NCBI RefSeq assembly: GCF_025144995.1
Contig: NZ_CP102250.1
Location: forward strand, 2,728,001-2,792,000
Source: Alistipes indistinctus YIT 12060
GTDB lineage: Bacteria; Bacteroidota; Bacteroidia; Bacteroidales; Rikenellaceae
DNA length: 64,000 nt
Direction: 5' to 3'
In this document: positions 1 to 9,959 of the stretch, piece by piece
Numbering within the stretch: position 1 is the stretch's first letter
Layout of the letters: the number at the start of each line of letters is the position of its first letter
The notes under the pieces: model-generated
The model's input: only the letters and a program-made list of their open reading frames with translations
Told to the model about the DNA's origin: nothing
The model's database searches: none
Made by a program: the position numbers and the translations under genes

Positions 1-744
1 CTGCTATTTCAGGTCTGTACCATTTCTGTGACCATCATAACCAATGCAAAAATAGGTAATCCGTTTTATTCCTCCGGTTCGTAAATCGGCAACTTTGACT
101 CTCGGCAGCCTACTGATTTCGGATCTGAAACCGGCGGTTTGACGGGAAGCGTCGTTTTGCAGTCCTGTCTAACCTCCTGTTTGTGAAATACGAAAATCAC
201 AGCCGGGTGCTGTTGCGGTACATGTTGCCGGACGCAGCAGAGTACTTGTCCATACCGTCCCCGAAAGATCGGGTTTCCACTGATGGACGGAGGCTTTCCG
301 TTTTTCTCTTATTTAGCGGCTTTTTTGGTGGCTTTCGCGACCAACGCTCGTGGCCGGGGCCCGGACGTTGATTGCCGCGGATGATGCGGTTCCGGGCGGC
401 AGCCGTCCCGATTGCCGTTGCAATCCCGTGTGGCGGCTGCACGGGTAGGAATAGCGAGTTGTTTCCCGATTCATAATAGTGGATTAATAAGGGATTGATG
501 GTGATACTTGGTAATTTATCTGTCATTGGCGGCAAGTGTTTCACCGTGAGGGGATCGGATTGTTTCAACTGTTCATCTTTAATTCGGAATCCGCATAAAG
601 TCTGCCAAGAATCGTTGTGCCCGGTTCGCGGACTTTGTTTCCGGTAATTGTTTGCTGTGGGCTATTAGGGTTAACGGTTTGGGGTGAATTTGAGGTTCAG
701 AGGGTTGGTATTATGGGTTTCATGGCGGTGCCTGTGTCCCGGTA
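1..744. other. Gene-free stretch at the left edge
   Basis: I see no supportable gene here. Short open frames exist on both strands but their translations are rich in Arg, Pro and Ser and resemble no family I know. No tRNA, repeat or clear promoter was found. The stretch lies downstream of the polysaccharide operon that ends at 857. Confidence 0.5.
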
Positions 745-788
745 AACAAAACTCCCTGTTACATTTTATTGTAACAGGGAGTTTTGTT
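745..788. terminator. Strong bidirectional hairpin terminator
   Basis: Two perfect 19-base arms (745-763 and 770-788) enclose the 6-base loop TTTTAT. The outer arms hold runs of A and T (CAAAA/TTTTG), so transcripts in either direction would end in a U-rich tail. It sits 69 bases past the stop of gmhB and most likely ends the minus-strand polysaccharide operon. Confidence 0.85.
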
Positions 789-856
789 ATCGGAGAACGT
801 CCGGCCGCCGGACTTTTGGATGATGGATCTTTGTATGGCTTCAATACTTGAGCGGT

Positions 857-1378
857 TTATAACAGGGATGCCGAGAATTGGTGCAGCGAAATGTAGTCAG
901 CCTGCGGGTTGTCTTCTCCGATCAGGACGGTGTGCATGCCTGCGTTCCGGCCGAACAGCAGGTCGGAGGAAGTGTCGCCCACCATAAGCGCCGATGCAAA
1001 ATCGATCTCCGGAAACTCCTTTTGCGCTTGTAAGGCCATCCCGATATTGGGCTTGCGGCACGGATCGTTCTCGGACAGTCCGGTACAGCAGTAGATTTTG
1101 TCGATACGGCCTCCGTGTGCAGCGATCGTTTGGAGCATCCGGCGGTGAATTTCATCCAGCGCCTGCCGGGTCATGAGGCCCTTGCCGACTCCCCGCTGGT
1201 TCGTGACGACCAGGATGCGGCGGAACATCGCGTTGCATTTGGTCAGCGCGTTCAGGGCTCCGGGCAGAAATTCGAATTCGTCCCAGCTTTTGACGTAGTC
1301 GCCGGGCCTGAGCCTGTTGATAATCCCGTCGCGGTCCAGGAAAAGCGTGTCGTATGTGCGGTTACCAAGTTGTGCCAT
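857..1378 (-). CDS. gmhB: D-glycero-D-manno-heptose 1,7-bisphosphate phosphatase (GmhB)
   Basis: A 173-residue HAD-superfamily phosphatase of the HisB-N/GmhB group. It removes the C7 phosphate of heptose bisphosphate in cytoplasmic nucleotide-heptose synthesis. Visible motifs are DRDG (15-18, nucleophile Asp15), TNQRGVGKG (59-67), RKP (108-110) and GDTSSD (134-139). The start is the ATG at 1378; an in-frame extension to 1636 has no homology and lies inside hddC. The gene overlaps the end of hddC by 17 bases, so the two are probably translationally coupled. The zinc loop looks reduced: only Cys97, Cys98 and Cys107 are present where E. coli GmhB has a Cys/His cluster. It is the last gene of the polysaccharide operon. 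The function is well supported, though the exact anomer preference is not visible. Confidence 0.9.
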   Translation of the reverse strand: MAQLGNRTYDTLFLDRDGIINRLRPGDYVKSWDEFEFLPGALNALTKCNAMFRRILVVTNQRGVGKGLMTRQALDEIHRRMLQTIAAHGGRIDKIYCCTGLSENDPCRKPNIGMALQAQKEFPEIDFASALMVGDTSSDLLFGRNAGMHTVLIGEDNPQADYISLHQFSASLL

Positions 1379-2135
1379 CGAACATGTTTTTAAAGTCGGT
1401 TTCGGCCTTGGCGTAGTCGGATGGAATACCGATATCGATAAAATAACCGTTGTCGGGAAAACCGAACAGGTTCCCCTTGCCGACCTGTTTTTCGAGAATC
1501 TCCGTTTCGAAGGAGAATCGTGCGGGCATTCCGTCGAAAAGCGAGTTGTGCGTTTGGAGTATGTAGACTCCGCCGTTGATCGTCCCTTGGGTGCAGAAGC
1601 GTTTTTCGTGAAAAGCCGTAACGCGCCCCTCTCCATCGGTCGTAACGGTCCCGTACCGGTCGAAATGCTCCATCGGTTTGAGTGCCATGCTCAGTGCAGC
1701 CCCCCGTTGGCGGTGGGCGGCTACCAGCGCTTCGATATCCGCATCGAACAGCGTATCGCCGTTGAGAATCAGGACTTCGTTTCCAGTGGCCTGTGCCAGG
1801 GCCTGCTTGACCGCGCCTCCGGTGCCCAGCGGTTCGCTTTCGACCGAGTAGACGAATTCGAATCCGGAAAGGGCCGGGGTTTTGGCAATCCACTCCTCGA
1901 CGGTTTCGTGCAGATAGCCCAGTGACAGGATGACACGCCGGACGCCTTGTTTTTTCAAGTATTCCAGTAGGTAGTACAGGAATGGGTGTCCGCCCACCGG
2001 GGCCATGCATTTGGGCAGGTCCTGCACGACGCTTCGCAGCCTTGTGCCCAGCCCCCCGGCCAGAATAATCGCATCCAGACCTGCAGAGCCGGGTTTATGC
2101 TCGGGACGGGGATAACGTAAAGGTTGCTGTTCCAA
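1362..2135 (-). CDS. hddC: Heptose-1-phosphate guanylyltransferase (HddC-like)
   Basis: A 257-residue sugar-nucleotide transferase with the Rossmann-like NTP-binding signature LAGGLGTRLR (25-34), PKCMAPV (41-47), EPLGTGGA (101-108) and LNGDTLFD (124-131). Lying between a heptose-7-phosphate kinase and GmhB, it most likely joins GMP to D-glycero-alpha-D-manno-heptose 1-phosphate to give GDP-heptose. The start used is a TTG at 2135, because no ATG or GTG lies in frame between it and the nucleotide motif. A later start is possible, since about 20 residues precede the fold. It lies 23 bases downstream of hddA and overlaps gmhB. The family also includes mannose- and glucose-1-phosphate enzymes, so the substrate is inferred from neighbours. 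Confidence 0.85.
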   Translation of the reverse strand: MEQQPLRYPRPEHKPGSAGLDAIILAGGLGTRLRSVVQDLPKCMAPVGGHPFLYYLLEYLKKQGVRRVILSLGYLHETVEEWIAKTPALSGFEFVYSVESEPLGTGGAVKQALAQATGNEVLILNGDTLFDADIEALVAAHRQRGAALSMALKPMEHFDRYGTVTTDGEGRVTAFHEKRFCTQGTINGGVYILQTHNSLFDGMPARFSFETEILEKQVGKGNLFGFPDNGYFIDIGIPSDYAKAETDFKNMFDGTTW

Positions 2136-2158
2136 AATGATTACTGATTATTATTTGC

Positions 2159-3190
2159 TTATTTGGTGAAGATTTTCCAACCGTGTGTTCCTCCTTCGGT
2201 GAATTGGAATTCGACGACGCGTCCCTCCAATCGGTTGAGTGCGCGGACTACCTGCACCCGTTTGGTCGGTTCAACGGCAAACATGATGAAGCCCCCGCCG
2301 CCTGCGCCCGAGACCTTTCCGGTCGTGGCTCCGGCTTCGAGTGCGACCCGGAATACTTTTTCGATTTGGGGATTGGTAATCGATGCGGCCATTTTTTTCT
2401 TGTCTTCCCAGGCGTTGCCGAGGATTTCGGTAAAATGCCCGATGTCGCCGGTCAGCAGCGCACCTTTCATGTCTAACGCGCTCTGTTTGATACGGTGCAT
2501 CGCTTCGACGGCTTGCCGGTTGCCCTGCGTCGTGTTGACTTTCTGCTCGTCGATGATTGCGGCCGATGAACGGGAAGCCCCCGTATAATAGAGCAAAATA
2601 TTCGCTTCCAGTTCGTCGACGATCCACCGCTTGATGCGCAGTGGGTTGACGATTACATGGTTGTCCGGAAGGAACTCCATGAAGTTGAACCCGCCGAAGG
2701 CGGCTGCATATTGATCCTGCTTGCCCCCGCTCAGCTTCAGGTCGTTTCGCTCGATGTCATAAGCCAGTCTTGCGATTTCATAATCTCCTACGGGCAGGTG
2801 GAGCCATTCGGAGAAAGCCTTGAGGATCGCCACGACCATGGTGGACGACGAGCCCAGCCCGCTTCCCGGTGCGGCATCGGAGTAGGTGGTGATTCTGAAC
2901 GACAGCCTGCCGGGGGTGTAATCGCGCATGATCCGGTTGTAAACGCCCTTGTGCAGGTCGACGACGCCGTCGATCGGCAACTGCGGAGCCGAATCGAATA
3001 CCTGGCGTTGCCGGATATCGGTCGCTTCGATCTCGATCCGGCCGTTGTCGGTCTCTTCGATCGTGCAATATGCATAGAGGTTAATCGTGGCGTTGAGGAT
3101 CAGGCCCCCGTAGAGGTCGCTGTAAGGGGATACATCGCTGCCTCCTCCGGCCAGTCCCAACCGCAACGGGGCTTTGCTGCGTATGATCAT
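2159..3190 (-). CDS. hddA: D-glycero-alpha-D-manno-heptose 7-phosphate kinase (HddA)
   Basis: A 343-residue GHMP-family kinase that would phosphorylate heptose 7-phosphate at C1, the first committed step toward GDP-heptose. It begins with the family pattern [16 protein letters not shown] (4-19), has the phosphate-binding loop GSGLGSSS (109-116) and the C-terminal GHMP motif SGAGGGG (294-300). The start is the ATG at 3190; an upstream extension to 3370 runs through non-homologous sequence and toward the terminator hairpin at 3378-3412. A weak promoter-like TATCTTTA occurs at 3218-3225, so hddA may have its own transcription start after that terminator. The isomerase GmhA, needed to supply sedoheptulose-derived substrate, is not in this window. 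Confidence 0.9.
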   Translation of the reverse strand: MIIRSKAPLRLGLAGGGSDVSPYSDLYGGLILNATINLYAYCTIEETDNGRIEIEATDIRQRQVFDSAPQLPIDGVVDLHKGVYNRIMRDYTPGRLSFRITTYSDAAPGSGLGSSSTMVVAILKAFSEWLHLPVGDYEIARLAYDIERNDLKLSGGKQDQYAAAFGGFNFMEFLPDNHVIVNPLRIKRWIVDELEANILLYYTGASRSSAAIIDEQKVNTTQGNRQAVEAMHRIKQSALDMKGALLTGDIGHFTEILGNAWEDKKKMAASITNPQIEKVFRVALEAGATTGKVSGAGGGGFIMFAVEPTKRVQVVRALNRLEGRVVEFQFTEGGTHGWKIFTK

Positions 3191-3377
3191 GCGTGGGAAA
3201 ATATGGTTTTTCTTTGGTAAAGATATTAAAAATTGGCGATTCGCCACCACGGTATGCGTTTCAGAAGGAGTTGGTCGGATGTGAAAACCCTCCGATGTAT
3301 CGATCCGAGATGTTCTATCGGTCGGCAATGCACAATTTGGACGTGCTGTGGACGGACCAAGAGGAAGCACCTTAAGA

Positions 3378-3412
3378 CAGCAAAGAGGCAGCCGAAGGCT
3401 GCCTCTTTGCTG
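3378..3412 (-). terminator. Hairpin between fkp and hddA
   Basis: Two perfect 16-base arms (3378-3393 and 3397-3412) enclose the triloop GAA. The hairpin lies 41 bases past the fkp stop. No long U-tract follows on the minus strand, so it may cause partial termination or mRNA processing rather than a full stop before hddA. Confidence 0.65.
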
Positions 3413-3452
3413 CGAAATACATGTGTGGGTTCGGATCGTAGGGTCGGCTGTG

Positions 3453-6344
3453 TTACGATCTGCTGGTTTGCAGTCCCGTCATCGAAATGACCATCTCGAC
3501 GAACCGGGCCTTGTCGTTCGGCGGGTTCCGGGTCAGGATTTCGCGGATCCGCCGTGCGGCCCCGGGGTCTTTGGCAATCATGTAGAGGTAGCCCCCTCCG
3601 CCGGCTCCGGGTAATTTACAGCCGAGGATATAGTCTTTGATCCGGTCGATGATGGCATCGACTTGCGGAGGATTGGTTCCGGCGTCGAGTCGTTTGTTCT
3701 GCTCCCATGTTTTTCCGACCAGATGTCCCAGTCGGTCGAAATCCCCCGCCTGGATCGCGTCGAAAGTTTCGAGGGCGTGTTGTTTCATCGCGTACAGCAA
3801 ATCGAGCTGTTCCGTGGTGTTCAGGAACATATTCCGAACGATGTCCGCAAGGATGTTTTTCGCCACCCGGGTGATGCCGGTGTAATAAAGCAGGTGGCAC
3901 TCCTTGTGGGCCGGATCGGAAAAGAGGAAGTTCGGAGTCCACCGGATAGCCGGGGTCTGTCCTGTTCCGGGTACTGTTTGCAGCAATTTCACGCCGTGGA
4001 AGACGCCGCCGTACTGATCCTGCCATCCGCCTCCGGTGGTGAGCAGTTGCTCCAGGATAAGCGATTGCTGGCAAATGTCGTTTTTATCCCAGGCGAGCCC
4101 GCAAAAATCATTCAATGCGCCCAGTACCGTCGCGGCGAGGATAGAGCTGGTACCCAGTCCCGATCCGGCCGGAATGGCCGAAAGCAGCGTGACTTCGAAT
4201 CCTGAACCGAACTCTTTGAGTTGGGCTTCGAGTGAGGAATACGACCGGGAGCAGAACCGGGGCAGGAATCCGGCGAGCGCTACGGCGGCTTTCGGGATGG
4301 AGAACGGGGAACCGACCGTCGTGAATTGTTGCAGCTCTTCCCAGGTGCGAACCCGTTCTGCATTGCCGAGGTCGATCGAGCGGAAAACGATGTGGAATTC
4401 CCTGCATGGTTTGATATAAATCTGGATCGGCGGCTGTCCGTTCAGTTCGATGGCGATGTTAACGACATGGCCTCCTTCGAGAAAACATTGCGGCGGAGTA
4501 TCCGTCCATCCGCCGGCCAGATCGATACGCACCGGGCAACGGCTCCAGACGATCTGGTCGGGATGGATCGTGAGCCGGGGTTCCCGTTTCCGTCCGGCCG
4601 CCGTGCGGATGATGGTTTCACTGAGCAGGCCGAACGCTTGTCGTTCGTAGGCGTCGGCCTGTCCGGGTTGTTCCTGCTGTATGGCCTTGGACCGGAACAT
4701 CAGGTCGTGCATCCGAACCAACGGGGATTCCTGTTCGGACAATTCCGCGGGAAGGGGTAAACCGTGTGTTGCATATTGGCGGGCGGCATCGTCCAGATTC
4801 AACTGGTAAAAGACGCTTTTGCGGTAGTTTGCGGCCAGCATCGGCAGGTTGCGGCTGCGGAAATAATCTCTTTGGGCATATAACCTGACCAGGTTCGCCC
4901 GGTTTGAAATCTCGTCTGCCGATAACTTTTCCCGTTCCAGCCAAAGTTGCCTGCCGGACCCCTCGCCCGGTTCCCCGATCATAAACCTCAATACCGTTTC
5001 AATCTCCCGGGCCGAGTCGCAGAGTGGAAATAGCGGTGCATTCTGCAGGTCGGTTCCGGTTTCGCCGCATGCGGAGAATGCCAGGTTACGTTCTTTACAC
5101 CAATCCGTCAGTTTGTTCCCCATCCATACGGTTTCCTCGGCCCGGACATCGCCTTTGAACGGATCGTTGAAGCCATACGGGCGTACGGCGTATTGCCGCT
5201 CCCCGACCGGGACGATGTCCACGCATACGCCGGCGGGGATGTCGATCTGCCAGTTGTTTTCGGGAATACCTGTGAGGATGTGATGATCCGAAAGATGCCA
5301 GCCGTTTCCGATGCAACTGTTTTCAATCCAGACCTGGGCATTCCCCGAGGTGAAGGTGAGATCGACGTTGGCATTTTGGGTGAAAATGGCGGGATGCGGT
5401 TTGACTTTGCGCTGTTTGATCTCCCGCTGGTCTGCAATCAGGTTTTGCAGGGCGAGGGTAGAGGAGATCAGTTCACGGCTGGTGCCGTAATGGTAGAATT
5501 CGCCGCCTTCGAGCGGCAGGATAGCGACCGAGAGGGACCCGATCTCCGGATCGGGACGTGAAGGTTCTTCGCCCAGGGCGAGCCCGAAATCGCTGTACAG
5601 GTCGTAGTATCCGATCTCTCCGTCGGGCCGGTTGTGCGATTTGCGGATCAACAATTCGACCGCCCGGTCGCTGAGCAGCCATATGCCGATATCCATCAGG
5701 AAAAGATGGCTCTCGATCAGTTCGTCCAGCACCGTTACGGATGGCTTCTGGAGCATGTATTTGAGCGTATTCGGGGAGTTTCGGTCCGAGATGAATACGC
5801 CGTGGTTGGTTGCGAGAGAGGGATCGCCCCAAAGTCCGTAGCAAACGATATCCACATCCGGGATCGGAGCCAGGGGTTGTGTCGAGCGGATATAGACATC
5901 GCCGCTGGCGATCAGGGTGTTGATGTTTCGGGGCGCTTCGCTGATCATTTGCTCGAGCAGCGGTAGTTGCAGTTCGAGCAGGTTCTGGTCGATGCGTTGT
6001 CCGCGTGCCCAACGGAAAACGGGGATGGGGGTGAGTATTTTCCCGGAAGGAGCATAAGCTGGCAGCCGGCGGCTTTGGCCTCCTGCGTGGAGGATGATTC
6101 GCTTGTTCGCTGCCAGCCAGGGAATCACTTGCCTGTTAGGGACCTCTCTACTCTCGGGGGCGATTGCAGAGCTATCTGTATCATGCCGGTAGCTTTGTTC
6201 CAGCAGCCAGGCTGTTCCGCCGCCGGAACCGACTTTTGTCCCAGAGGGATCAGATGTACAGAACCATTCGTTCGGGTCTGCGTGTTCAATATTATGGAAG
6301 CTTCCTACCAGATTGGCAGGAAGTGACAATAATTTTTTGATCAT
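3453..6344 (-). CDS. fkp: Bifunctional L-fucokinase / GDP-L-fucose pyrophosphorylase (Fkp)
   Basis: A 963-residue two-domain enzyme, close to the roughly 950 residues of Bacteroides fragilis Fkp. It converts L-fucose to fucose 1-phosphate and then GDP-fucose, so host or dietary fucose can be placed on surface glycans. The N-terminal pyrophosphorylase half carries the GTP-binding stretch [17 protein letters not shown] (86-102). The C-terminal half is a GHMP kinase with [13 protein letters not shown] (604-616), [11 protein letters not shown] (724-734) and GAGGGG (913-918). The N-terminus resembles known Fkp proteins, supporting the ATG at 6344. It lies 30 bases after the upstream glycosyltransferase, in the same operon, and is followed by a hairpin. 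All motifs appear intact. Confidence 0.95.
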   Translation of the reverse strand: MIKKLLSLPANLVGSFHNIEHADPNEWFCTSDPSGTKVGSGGGTAWLLEQSYRHDTDSSAIAPESREVPNRQVIPWLAANKRIILHAGGQSRRLPAYAPSGKILTPIPVFRWARGQRIDQNLLELQLPLLEQMISEAPRNINTLIASGDVYIRSTQPLAPIPDVDIVCYGLWGDPSLATNHGVFISDRNSPNTLKYMLQKPSVTVLDELIESHLFLMDIGIWLLSDRAVELLIRKSHNRPDGEIGYYDLYSDFGLALGEEPSRPDPEIGSLSVAILPLEGGEFYHYGTSRELISSTLALQNLIADQREIKQRKVKPHPAIFTQNANVDLTFTSGNAQVWIENSCIGNGWHLSDHHILTGIPENNWQIDIPAGVCVDIVPVGERQYAVRPYGFNDPFKGDVRAEETVWMGNKLTDWCKERNLAFSACGETGTDLQNAPLFPLCDSAREIETVLRFMIGEPGEGSGRQLWLEREKLSADEISNRANLVRLYAQRDYFRSRNLPMLAANYRKSVFYQLNLDDAARQYATHGLPLPAELSEQESPLVRMHDLMFRSKAIQQEQPGQADAYERQAFGLLSETIIRTAAGRKREPRLTIHPDQIVWSRCPVRIDLAGGWTDTPPQCFLEGGHVVNIAIELNGQPPIQIYIKPCREFHIVFRSIDLGNAERVRTWEELQQFTTVGSPFSIPKAAVALAGFLPRFCSRSYSSLEAQLKEFGSGFEVTLLSAIPAGSGLGTSSILAATVLGALNDFCGLAWDKNDICQQSLILEQLLTTGGGWQDQYGGVFHGVKLLQTVPGTGQTPAIRWTPNFLFSDPAHKECHLLYYTGITRVAKNILADIVRNMFLNTTEQLDLLYAMKQHALETFDAIQAGDFDRLGHLVGKTWEQNKRLDAGTNPPQVDAIIDRIKDYILGCKLPGAGGGGYLYMIAKDPGAARRIREILTRNPPNDKARFVEMVISMTGLQTSRS

Positions 6345-6374
6345 ATGCTTGGAGAAAAGGCGGTATGGATATTT

Positions 6375-7145
6375 CTATCGGACTAAATGGGGAACTGATT
6401 CCCAGAGTTTAGAAAAGTAACGTAGACTTAGCCTTAATGCATTGTTTTTAATTCCGTGATTCCGGAATGCTCTCAAATGTTCTCGCATAATTGTCACTCT
6501 ATTTGCAAGGGAGGCCGTGCTGGCTCCACCTGTTCGCATGGTGACAAAATCCATGTCGAGATATTGTGTTTTTATGCGGTGAATATAAATGTAACGTAAG
6601 AGAGATTCGAAATCTGCGGCAATTTTATATTGGATATCGAACTTCCCGAATCGATCGTATACCTCTTTTTTGACGTAAAATGACGGGTGAGCCGGCATAA
6701 ACCCGAATTTCATTTTGGCTCGCGTAAATGATTTGGATGAATAATAGCGGACTGTTTTAGATAGATCGTCGGGATGAACAAAATGAATATCTCCGTATAC
6801 TCCATCTAGATATTTATCAGCAGTAAAAGCTTTCGCTACCTGATCCAAAATGTTGTTGGCAGAATAAAAATCGTCAGCATTGAGCATCCCGATAACTTGG
6901 CCGGATGCCATTGCGATGCCTTTGTTCATGGCATCGTAGATCCCTTGGTCCGGTTCACTTATCCAGTGAAGCCGGCCGTTAAAACGCGTTTCATAACTGC
7001 GCAATATATTGCGTGTCCCATCTGACGATGCACCGTCTATAACAATACATTCCCAATCCTGATAGGTTTGGGCTAATATAGACCGCAGTGTGTCCTCGAT
7101 GGTCGCGGCACTATTCCAGGCTGCTGTTATGATTGAAATCTTCAT
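6375..7145 (-). CDS. Family 2 glycosyltransferase (WcaA-like)
   Basis: A 256-residue GT-A fold transferase. It opens with the GT2 pattern ISIITAAWNSAATIEDTL and continues with QTYQDWECIVIDGASSDGT, then a region around GMLNADDFY with the acidic metal-binding residues. It would add one sugar to the lipid-linked repeat unit at the cytoplasmic membrane; donor and acceptor cannot be read from sequence. The start at 7145 is fixed by context: its ATG overlaps the TGA of a broken epimerase upstream (ATGA), a common operon junction. Base composition is more AT-rich than in fkp or the rml genes, as in the other transferases here, which suits an exchangeable part of the locus. Confidence 0.85.
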   Translation of the reverse strand: MKISIITAAWNSAATIEDTLRSILAQTYQDWECIVIDGASSDGTRNILRSYETRFNGRLHWISEPDQGIYDAMNKGIAMASGQVIGMLNADDFYSANNILDQVAKAFTADKYLDGVYGDIHFVHPDDLSKTVRYYSSKSFTRAKMKFGFMPAHPSFYVKKEVYDRFGKFDIQYKIAADFESLLRYIYIHRIKTQYLDMDFVTMRTGGASTASLANRVTIMREHLRAFRNHGIKNNALRLSLRYFSKLWESVPHLVR

Positions 7146-7310
7146 TGCTGTTCTTGTATCCATTGAAGGGTTGTCCGTATACCTTCAATTCTGTCATATG
7201 GCGGATTAGGTGCAACTCTGTAAGTATTTTCCAAATTGACCTTATTGTCAGTGGTCATATTGGTTAATCGGAAAGAAGTCATGTGTTTTTGTACATCCTC
7301 GGTGAGCTAT
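7142..7310 (-). pseudogene. 3' remnant of an NAD-dependent sugar epimerase/dehydratase
   Basis: Translated on the minus strand, the last roughly 55 codons before the TGA at 7144-7142 read as an epimerase C-terminus. They include MTSFRLTNMTTDN and, near the end, PPYDRIEGIRTTLQWIQ. An in-frame stop lies just upstream, near 7310, and farther upstream (to about 7480) only scattered, frame-shifted pieces that might belong to the same gene can be seen. The stop codon overlaps the start of the following glycosyltransferase, so the intact ancestor was part of the operon. The exact enzyme (4-epimerase, 4,6-dehydratase or 5-epimerase) cannot be told from this fragment. Confidence 0.55.
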
Positions 7311-7530
7311 ATTATGAGAACACCGGCCATCATGGTACCATATTAAAAAAGTTTCTATACAGAGTACCGAACTGAGATATACAGATGGATGTCGGTCGTA
7401 GAAATGGCCCTATCACAAGAGGGCGGATCTTGCATATTTTGGTTTTAGACGGAGTTTATACTTGCGAAGACTATCTACGATTCGGTCTGTTACCCCCGTC
7501 TGTAATCAAATCCCAGAAAATCTATATTTC

Positions 7531-8167
7531 CTAATACTGTACTTTTAGTTTCCTCTCTTCGATCGAAGCTTTGTCATGGTCTGCCTGAACCTGCTGCCCG
7601 TCGACCCAACGGGTGGACTCGGTGATCCCGCGCTCGAATGGCCAGCAAGGGGTGAAACTCAACAACCGGCGAGCCTTCGAAAAGTCCGCATAGTTGTGGC
7701 GGATGTCGCCCAACCGCGAGTTGTTGCTCACCTCCACGGTACCTCACTTCCACATACGGCGATCAGCATCTGGGTTTCGTCAATACGTCGGTGGCCACCC
7801 TTTCGACCGTATTTTGTGTTTGTGAGTAGACCAAGCATCAACGAGGTGTTGTCGATATTGACAGAGGTGTATTTCTCTATTTCGTACATCGACTGTTCCG
7901 TGCCGCTCTCGGTAGCTAAATGGATCACGACATGCTGTCCATCGAGGGTTCGCGGCTCGTAGTCGTTGCGATTGGTTACGCTACCCTCAGAAAACGTATC
8001 TGGTCGCATATGCTGCGGTATAGCGGGGAAGCGTTCTTTTGATCCCTACCGTGAATCTACGGCTAAGGGTTGTTGTGCACGGTGAATTCACATCCTTTGT
8101 TTTGAAGCTGAGTATGATATGCGAGTCGATAAAGTCTGCAGCTGTCCGTTGCCAGAATATTTGTCAT
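7531..8167 (-). pseudogene. Broken UDP-sugar epimerase (extended SDR), frameshifted and internally deleted
   Basis: Pieces of one extended short-chain dehydrogenase lie in order but in different frames. Near 8167 an ATG opens NILATDSC, then after a frameshift DFIDSHI, matching the usual N-terminal NILVTG..GFIGSHI. Next, within 7728-8009, comes LDGQHVVIHLATESGT followed by SMYEIEKYTSVNI, the strand and helix that follow the cofactor site. Then 7531-7737 gives SRLGDIRHNYADFSKARRLL, typical of the C-terminal substrate domain. About 180 residues between these blocks, including the catalytic YxxxK, are gone. The whole is about 640 bases where about 1,000 would be expected. It sits 8 bases after the upstream transferase and surely cannot make an active epimerase. 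Confidence 0.8.
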
Positions 8168-8175
8168 AGGAATAT

Positions 8176-8913
8176 TTATTTTCGACGACGATCAAGTCGC
8201 ATTCGATCGATCAATCGGCATAGCAGGTAGAAACGATACTTCAGTTTAAAACCCACTGTCGTGGTGGAAGAACCTATGCCGCCGGTCGAGGTGTTATGGG
8301 TGTGTCGACGATAGAGAATTAATTTCTCGTTCACAATTATGCTTTTGAAAAAAGCGCTTCCTACCAGATAGAGCCAATTATCGTGGAGACAATATTTGCG
8401 ATTCGTCGGAAACGGTAGAGCTACTTCCAGAATCTCGCGTCGGAAAGCCATGCAGCATCCCAAATATCCGAATTTGACAAGATTGCCTATGAGCGTTCTA
8501 TGAACATGCCTCACACGGTAGAAAGAGTCGTGTAAAACGTTTTTGTTCTCGTCGACGACGACGGCATCGTGGACTACCAGATCGCACCCTCCGGCCAGAC
8601 GCTCCATGCAATAGGTGACTTTGGAGGGCATCCATATATCGTCTTGATCCGACAGGAATATGATCGGTTTAGTGGCATGTTTCAAGGCATTTTCGAAATT
8701 AGACGTGAATCCCTGTTCTCCAGTGTTGTAGAAAATTTTGATGCGTGGGTCTCCCAAAGCTTTGATCCGTTCGATTGTATCGTCCGATGAATGGTCGTCC
8801 GATATGACTATTTCGTCGTCGTCGTTCAATTGAGGTAAGATTGAGTCTAGTTGTTCCCGGATATAATCTGACCCATTGTAGGTTGCCATGCATACAGAAA
8901 TAGACGGTTTCAT
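8176..8913 (-). CDS. Family 2 glycosyltransferase (rhamnosyltransferase-like)
   Basis: A 245-residue GT-A transferase beginning with the GT2 signature ISVCMATYNGSDYIREQLDS. It contains DEIVISDDHSSDDT and the metal-binding region FLSDQDDIW, a combination often seen in enzymes annotated as rhamnosyl- or alpha-L-Rha transferases. It would act at the inner face of the membrane on the undecaprenyl-linked repeat. Rhamnose supply by rmlABCD in the same operon fits but does not prove the donor. Its ATG overlaps the stop of the polymerase gene (ATGA at 8913-8910). The gene is followed at once by the broken epimerase at 7531-8167. Confidence 0.85.
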   Translation of the reverse strand: MKPSISVCMATYNGSDYIREQLDSILPQLNDDDEIVISDDHSSDDTIERIKALGDPRIKIFYNTGEQGFTSNFENALKHATKPIIFLSDQDDIWMPSKVTYCMERLAGGCDLVVHDAVVVDENKNVLHDSFYRVRHVHRTLIGNLVKFGYLGCCMAFRREILEVALPFPTNRKYCLHDNWLYLVGSAFFKSIIVNEKLILYRRHTHNTSTGGIGSSTTTVGFKLKYRFYLLCRLIDRMRLDRRRK

Positions 8914-9956
8914 GTAAAAATCAAATGTTTATGAATGATGTTGACCGCCAGTAGCAGAGTGCCGATTCCGATCACCGCCATCTTGGCAGCTATTCGAGGC
9001 CGGAATGCGTACATGAACAGCGGATACAGGATAATCTCGACGACGCCCAGTAATTCGGATCCCCGATACCCGAGTAACGAGATGAATGAAAGCGCGGGAA
9101 ACAGAAAGAGGGCGATTCCTTCTATCTTAATCAATAGCGGGAAATAGGGATTGTACGTTCCGATCGTGTCACGTTTCCACAGCATGCCGTAATACAGCGC
9201 ACATCGGAACAAAAAGTACGGGTTGAATAAATTGGCGTCCGTAAACCCTTGTACGCTTTGTTCCTGAAGATGTTGATACATTTCCAGTTTGAGTCGAATG
9301 CTTTCGATGGGAATGACGGAAATATCGAACATCGTACCGTGGACTATGAATCCCAGCGGTACGATACTCCACCAGAGGTATTTGCTTTTGCTTGCAATCG
9401 GTTGGTTTTTCAACACGACTAGCGGTAATAGCAACAGTGAAGAATAATGGAAAAGCGAGGCCAGCAGAATCAAAGCCGTATAACGGAATATTTTGTGCTC
9501 GGCGAGTGGTCGGATGGCTAGCAAAAAAATACCGGACGCAACTCCGGCTCTGATTTGCGTCATGTCGTGTAGCAAGTACACGTTCGATATGTAAATGACT
9601 AACGACAGAAATAATAGTGAAGTTAGTCTCTTGATTGCGAAAATCTTGCATGTGACGCCGATGCTCGCGTAAATCACGAATAACAGGACGGGCCACGGAC
9701 AAACCGCTTTGACAAGGGAACTGATGAGGGTAAATGTGGGTTCTACCGTAGGTGTCTCTTCCGGAAATCGATACATTTCGAGATACACCTTATAGTCTCC
9801 GACCGTATTCCCGTCACGTAGTCCGGCAATTAGTACCATGGCCACTCCTACCGATGCATATAAAAATAGACACTGGCGTGTCTTTAAAGCCGGTTCTATC
9901 AGTGCTATGAAACAACAGAGCACAAACAGTATTCCAACAATACAGAGAGTATTCAC
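8910..9956 (-). CDS. wzy: Polysaccharide repeat-unit polymerase, EpsG/Wzy type membrane protein
   Basis: A 348-residue protein made almost entirely of hydrophobic segments, roughly ten predicted membrane spans. A periplasm-like loop carries AGLRDGNTVGDYKVYLEMY, a pattern typical of EpsG-family polymerases (GxRxxxxGxDxxxY). It would join repeat units after Wzx flips them. The start is a GTG at 9956, three bases after the stop of the preceding transferase. It lies between transferase genes and close to wzx, as expected in a Wzx/Wzy-dependent locus. No other polymerase candidate occurs in the operon. The call rests on topology, length, the loop motif and context, because Wzy sequences diverge strongly. 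Confidence 0.75.
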   Translation of the reverse strand: MNTLCIVGILFVLCCFIALIEPALKTRQCLFLYASVGVAMVLIAGLRDGNTVGDYKVYLEMYRFPEETPTVEPTFTLISSLVKAVCPWPVLLFVIYASIGVTCKIFAIKRLTSLLFLSLVIYISNVYLLHDMTQIRAGVASGIFLLAIRPLAEHKIFRYTALILLASLFHYSSLLLLPLVVLKNQPIASKSKYLWWSIVPLGFIVHGTMFDISVIPIESIRLKLEMYQHLQEQSVQGFTDANLFNPYFLFRCALYYGMLWKRDTIGTYNPYFPLLIKIEGIALFLFPALSFISLLGYRGSELLGVVEIILYPLFMYAFRPRIAAKMAVIGIGTLLLAVNIIHKHLIFT

Positions 9957-9959
9957 GTG

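Noticed and set aside
197-568. A 123-codon minus-strand frame near the left edge
   Set aside because: No recognisable domain, Arg/Pro-rich composition, and it lies beyond the operon terminator without a promoter.
3191-3377. A separate promoter for hddA
   Set aside because: TATCTTTA at 3218-3225 lacks the final G of the consensus and has no TTG at the right distance, so I mention it only in the hddA entry.
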